The position numbers were made by a program, and so were the translations under genes. A DNA stretch of 64,000 bases, taken from positions 466,177-530,176 of the forward strand of contig NW_024468516.1 of assembly GCF_001632365.1 (NCBI RefSeq), given 5' to 3'. Positions 59,560 through 64,000 of this stretch are shown in pieces (position 1 is the stretch's first letter; the number at the start of each line of letters is the position of its first letter). The notes below the pieces were generated by a model, which was not told where the DNA came from, searched no databases, and saw nothing but the letters and a program-made list of their open reading frames with translations. The stretch comes from Laetiporus sulphureus 93-53 (Eukaryota; Basidiomycota; Agaricomycetes; Polyporales; Laetiporaceae).

Positions 59560-61465
59560 GAGCAGCAATAGCAGAGGGAACAGCGGCCGCGCGAGGTGAA
59601 GCAGACTTACTATGAGGGTAGGAGGATGTCAATTTATAGCAATCTCGACACAGCTGCGCTCCCAATGCACAAAAGCACAATGACCCACCACTTCCACTTG
59701 CTTGATTAGTCCATGGCTATGCGTCGTGGGTGCGTTCTCCCACATGATTCCAGACAGAATGGATCAGACAGCACATTGTGAGTCATATTTTCTGGAAATG
59801 AGCCCGTCAACACGGCTATCGCACTTTATTTTCACCATCACGGGCCATGCCACTCACCACAAAGCGAACGGCTGCCACATTCTGCGTAGGGACATGCAAA
59901 ACAAGAGAGCCCGATCATGATGACAGAAATGAAAGGAGAAATCGGGGTACAACATATCCAGTGTGCCACATATTGAGCGTTAGCACTAGGCTGGCAGACC
60001 GCCTATTTCGGCGGCGTCTGCAACAATAGTACACTAATGATTCCCGGAGCCAACGGCGTGGACTCACTCGTATCAATGAACGGAAAAGACCGTCATCGGC
60101 GGTGGTTCCTGGAATGGAGCCATTGTACCGTTAGTCTTCATGCAACGCCATCCTCGTTGCTGTAAGAGTCTCGCATGCAATGCGAGGCCGCCATTACGGA
60201 GTGACGTGACATCTCACCAGTTCTCATTTATAGCGTGCAACTACGGAAATTGCTAATGTAGGAAGTAAGATTTCCTCCATTTGAGGTCACAGAAATTCGA
60301 GACATACCGTCAACGGTTGGACGCGTTCGAGGTTCCCCACTTCGAACAAGACATTGTTAGTGAGGCGCGACACAGGGGATCGAAGTGGGAGATGATACGA
60401 CAGATCGACACAGCAAGCAGGTAGGTAGGCTTGACATGATCTACAATACATATAAGCAGGGACTGAGTGTAGGTGTTGTTGTATCGATTGGAATATGTCG
60501 ACGTATGTCTGAGACAGCGCTTATACCTACTGTTTTGGACGATACCTGGTTACGCTTGACCACAACGGATTGATTGCTTCCAGGAGCACCGGATGTGGAA
60601 TATTACAGCCATAATGCTTCCATCATGACAGCGGGCGCCATCCTCGGTCTCCGCGGCGTGAGAAAACCTGGGTATCGTGTGTTCCCGGACAATTGGAGAC
60701 CAGATACGCTCCGCCATAGAAATATAGAGCCAGCGAACGCTTCTAGCGGTTTAGGCAAAGAAGCACCAAACCGCGGCCTCTTCCTCTTAGACAAATCTAT
60801 CCGCGACGCCCAACTGTAAGACCTGATCGTGCATCAACCACATACAGACGGAAAGATCCGGCCGAATAACGATGCGACATCTCACCCAGTACCGCTATCC
60901 GAAATGTGGACACGCGCTGCGGGCAGCACATGCAGCAACACGACAGAAACGAGCTCATACTAGATGCAGTAGGAGCGACCCTTCGCTGGATCGGCGGTTC
61001 TTCATCACCAGTAACGTTTCGGTCCCGCATGAACGATCAGGATCCCCTATCGCCCTAGCGTAACGCCTAGATGATGGTTTCTCTGGTATAGATATCCAAG
61101 ACATACGGAGGCCCGAACGAATTGTCTCGCCTCCTCACAGGAGGCTAGATTAATGAAGACACGCAGAGACGATCAACGTTGGTCAGCGCGCTTCAGCTGA
61201 TAGCGACTTCCTCGGGCGGTCGCGTATTGCTAGGATATAGAAGTAGTCCAAATCGCTAATGCCAACGACAGCCGATGATATGAACACTCACATAGGGAGT
61301 CACCAGCGCAAGATACACTAAATATCAGCCACGCCCAAAGACAGCGGATGACTGAGAAAGCATGATGAGATTACGGCAGATTGCAAGAGGAGAGTATCAT
61401 TGGAATGCTCGTATGAATATGAGAAGGACATGGCGATAAATGCCGCGATGGGGGTCGATTGCTCA
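59560..61465. other. Gene-poor interval between CxxC gene and mS38
   Basis: About 1.9 kb. Open frames are short (for example + 60574-60819, - 60797-61030) and show no motif. No repeats, terminal inverted repeats or transposon proteins were found. It may contain noncoding transcripts or decayed sequence. Confidence 0.45.
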
Positions 61466-62296
61466 TCACCGACCGATCTTGATCCGTTGAGACCGTGTAG
61501 CCTGAAATTCGACGATGGTTAGAAGGAAACCTGAGTCAGTTCATCGCTAACTTACACGGCGCCGCTTCTTCAGCCTGACGTGAGACAGTTAACATCGGCG
61601 GGGCTGCTACAACAGAAAGTCGACTCACTTGTGTTTCTTCATCTTCTTTCGACGCTTCCTCTTGGTGCTATCCATGTATGCATCAAACTCGGCCTCTGCC
61701 AGTTTTACCTCCTCCGCCCTTCCCTCGCTCAAGTCCAGACCCAACTTCTGAAGAGTGTTCTCCCATGCGATAGACGGTGCAACCCTGTTGATCACCAATG
61801 CCCTCGCCAGGAGCCGCGCCGCATCGGCATCTTCTTCCGGTGTTGCCTCGGGCGGCTCGTTGAGACCATCCACCGATACCGCAGGAGTAGCTTTTGGAGG
61901 GATGGAGAATGGAGTTGCCGCCGATTCGAATATCATCGACGTTGGCTGCGACATGAGCAGGAGAGGTCGATGGAGAGAGAAGAATTGGTGAAGCCTGAGA
62001 TCATGCGAGTTGACCCCAGGGTGCATCGAAACTGCAGCCGATGGCACAGGCAGCACAGAAGTCAAAGCAGAAGATGCCTCTGACCCTGCTGGAGTGCTAG
62101 GCGATTGCTGAGAAGATTGATCCTTTGCAGAGGCATCGGAGGCGGCATTCGCGTCGATGATAGTCGTTGTGGTACCAGACACAACTTTTGGCGGCTTCGA
62201 CGAGTTGAAGAAGCGTCCCCCACCTGGCTTGGAGAAGGTCGAGTATGCTCTGCGGGTTGCTGGCACCGGCCTGAGCAGATGGGCCAGCACAGCCAT
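61466..62296 (-). CDS. mS38: Mitochondrial small-subunit ribosomal protein mS38 (Cox24/AURKAIP1 family)
   Basis: A component of the mitochondrial 28S/37S ribosomal subunit. The ATG at 62296 gives MAVLAHLLRPVPATRRAYSTFSKPGGGRFF, an Arg-rich targeting sequence. A variable Ser/Thr/Pro region follows, then PTSMIFESAATPFSIPPKATPAVSV and a helical part (EEDADAARLLARALVIN). The diagnostic C-terminal domain reads EFDAYMDSTKRKRRKKMKKHK. Two introns (GTGAGT to CGTCAG, and GTAAGT to TTTCAG) then join LKKRRR and ATRSQRIKIGR with the stop at 61466-61468. The very basic tail is the hallmark of the Cox24 domain that binds the decoding region of the rRNA. Both introns keep phase. Confidence 0.88.
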
Positions 62297-62581
62297 GAAA
62301 ACGGTGGGTGTGTTGCTCGCAAGTCGTCGCTGGTGTAAGCGATTATAACGACAGAAAAGCACGTGCCGATGGCGCGGCTCGACGTCCCAGCTGGCTCAGT
62401 TGCGGCTCTCCGTGCTCAGTCCTTGCAGACAATCAATAACGTTAATCGAGACGTAAAATACATCGGTCAGCAAGGCATTCAAGTCCGTATGAGTACAATA
62501 GAGGTAATGTCCGAGAAAAAGCCAAGGTCCTAGCATGCGCTCTGAGGGTGCTCTGAGGTCGACATCGCAAAACGAGGACGG

Positions 62582-63770
62582 CTAGGTTACAGTAACAATC
62601 TGTCCTTTGCCGTCTTTGAGAATGACCAGTTCGCAGTCAATTTTCTCGCCAGTGTCCATGCAGACAACGTCGGTTGGATCCACCGGGTCTAACTTGACCT
62701 GGCGAGCTTCCATGAATGATCGGCCGAGAACGACGTCGAAGTGAGACTCTTCAGATAGATAGACAGTGTGCATCGTCTTGGTGTGGCCAACTACGACGGG
62801 CCATTTACCAATGCTGAGCAAGTGTTAGTCATGGATGCCTCCCCAGTCGGATCATGTACGTACTTGACAAGACCGCCATAGCCATAGTGTCCAGGGGCAG
62901 CATCAGCTGGTATGAATCCATGCTTTATCGCGAACTTGCGCGAAATATACACATGCCGATAGCCGCTCTTCAGGAGCATCCGCACTGTTCACACGGTCAA
63001 CACTCGAAGTCTACTCGATTGTTCCGCGCGACGCACCGTTCTCAACAGGGCCAATTGACCCTAGGACGGTTCTCACACCATTCTCGCTATGGAACTTCTC
63101 AAACTCCTGCTTGTACTTGGGTGTGACCTCCTGGGGCTTGACTTCCTCCGGAGTCTTCCGCCCTTTCTTCCCACTATGGATCGAGCCGTTGATGGACCGA
63201 GCTCGAAGTGAAGGAGGAGGGGAACGCGGGCGGAACATATAGAATGATGGATTCCTGTACGCCGATGGATCGGGTAACGGCTCGTCGGGATTGCGAACGT
63301 ACAGGACAGGCCAGTGGTCGCTTTCCGGCTCAGCCGACTTCATGCGCCATGTGAAGATGATGTAGTCTGAGTCTGTGGATGAAGATGAGTGTCAAGGCGC
63401 TCGGTACATGCAGCGATGGCGATACCATCGTCCAGATTCCATATACTGCCGTTCCATGAATACTTCACCCAGCCAGGTCTGATGCGTTGGTGGTTGATGT
63501 CAGCAAAGGCCTTGTTGCTCAGCTTATGGAATAGTTCCTCCAGCGTATCATCATCTACAGCGCAGGTCATCAAAAAGAGTGTCGGCCAATTCATGAATGA
63601 CGCACGCACTCGAGTGTACTATGGAAAACGATGACACTGGAGTATGCACGTTGAGAATGAGTGGAGGAGTGTTCATCAGTAGATTGCAGAGATGTGAGTG
63701 AAATACGAAGCAACTAGCTGCTGCAGATACCTTCTCGCACAAAGTCCGGAACTAGGTCCGTTCGCTGAGC
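62582..63770 (-). CDS. Conserved fungal protein with a retropepsin-like fold lacking the catalytic Asp
   Basis: Function unknown. The first exon is not certain (a possible donor GTATCT lies near 63734, after LVPDFVRE). The next exon encodes DDDTLEELFHKLSNKAFADINHQRIRPGWVKYSWNGSIWNLDDD, then after an intron DYIIFTWR and SDHWPVLYVRNPDEPLPDPSAYRNPSFYMFRP. A linker (RKTPEEVKPQEVTPKYKQEFEKFHSENGVRTVLGSIGPVE) follows. The C-terminal domain reads VRMLLKSGYRHVYISRKFAIKHGFIPADAAPGHYGYGGLV, IGKWPVVVGHTKTMHTVYLSEESHFDVVLGRSFMEARQVKLDP and ends ELVILKDGKGQIVTVT. Its pattern follows retropepsins (xDSGAxxxFIS...ILGxDWL), but the active-site triplet is K-S-G (Lys codon 62968-62970). The last exon ends at 62582. 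It is probably a non-catalytic, single-copy cellular gene. Confidence 0.65.
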
Positions 63771-64000
63771 TCAGCAGTCAATATCGAGATGGATGATGGA
63801 TGTTCCGAGGCGGATGTGTAACGCGTCTCGGGCGCCAGCAACACGTCCCACCCAATCGAGCGCCACGTGCTTGCCTGCGGAAGTCCAGGTCGCAGCCGAT
63901 ATCGAGGCACATCGTTGCGTGTCAATGAAAGGGCGCACTCAGGTACAATCGTACAGCCACACTATATGACACAAAGCGAGAATTTCTTCACCGAAGGGTC

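Noticed and set aside
62582..63050. Retropepsin-like segment as evidence of an LTR retrotransposon
   Set aside because: No reverse transcriptase, RNase H, integrase, primer-binding site or long terminal repeats nearby, and the gene has cellular-type introns.

Overview
The window is nuclear DNA from a filamentous basidiomycete, probably a mushroom- or polypore-type fungus. Nearly every gene is broken by many short introns of about 50-65 nt with GT(A/G)NG(T)-type donors and CTNAY-like branch points. Gene spacing is tight, both strands are used about equally, and several families are typical of Agaricomycetes: a two-domain copper-radical oxidase, the basidiomycete trypsin-fold family ending in GDSGSLVW, short F-box genes and a cellular RNA-silencing RdRP. 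No tRNA, rRNA, CRISPR array, insertion sequence or intact transposon was seen. All gene models come from reading frames and splice signals by eye, so exon borders are approximate unless stated.

Left part (1-14.3 kb): the 3' end of a TAP42/alpha4 gene (PP2A regulator); a Rab6/Ypt6 GTPase; a methylenetetrahydrofolate reductase; an unrecognised membrane protein; a trypsin-fold gene that appears broken by frameshifts; a CreC/WDR20-type WD40 protein; and, divergent from it across 131 bp, the mitochondrial branched-chain ketoacid dehydrogenase E1-beta.

Middle (14.9-36.8 kb): a very long phosphatidylinositol 4-kinase (STT4) whose activation loop is interrupted by an AT-AC intron followed by an 8-nt micro-exon; an RNA-dependent RNA polymerase of the RNA-silencing type; an M28/glutaminyl cyclase-like enzyme; an unknown coiled-coil gene; TRAPP subunit Trs23; and, sharing a 136-bp promoter with it, the meiotic HORMA protein Hop1 with an S/T-Q cluster and a PHD/winged-helix region.

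Right part (39.2-64 kb): PLAA/Doa1 (ubiquitin-Cdc48 cofactor), a histidine phosphatase, glyoxal oxidase with a GC-AG intron, a BTB protein, a short F-box protein, Pno1 (40S assembly) divergent from a URI/Bud27-like protein, the GPI mannosyltransferase Gpi10, a second F-box protein, an unknown CxxC protein, mitochondrial ribosomal protein mS38, and a conserved fungal protein with a retropepsin-like fold whose DSG-equivalent site reads KSG. Stretches of about 1.2-2.5 kb at 6.1, 27.4, 36.8 and 59.6 kb hold no gene I can support.

There is no obvious biosynthetic or defence cluster. The neighbourhood is mostly housekeeping: membrane traffic (Ypt6, Stt4, Trs23), nutrient signalling (Tap42, CreC, URI) and ribosome assembly. 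The most unusual signals are in gene structure rather than gene content.
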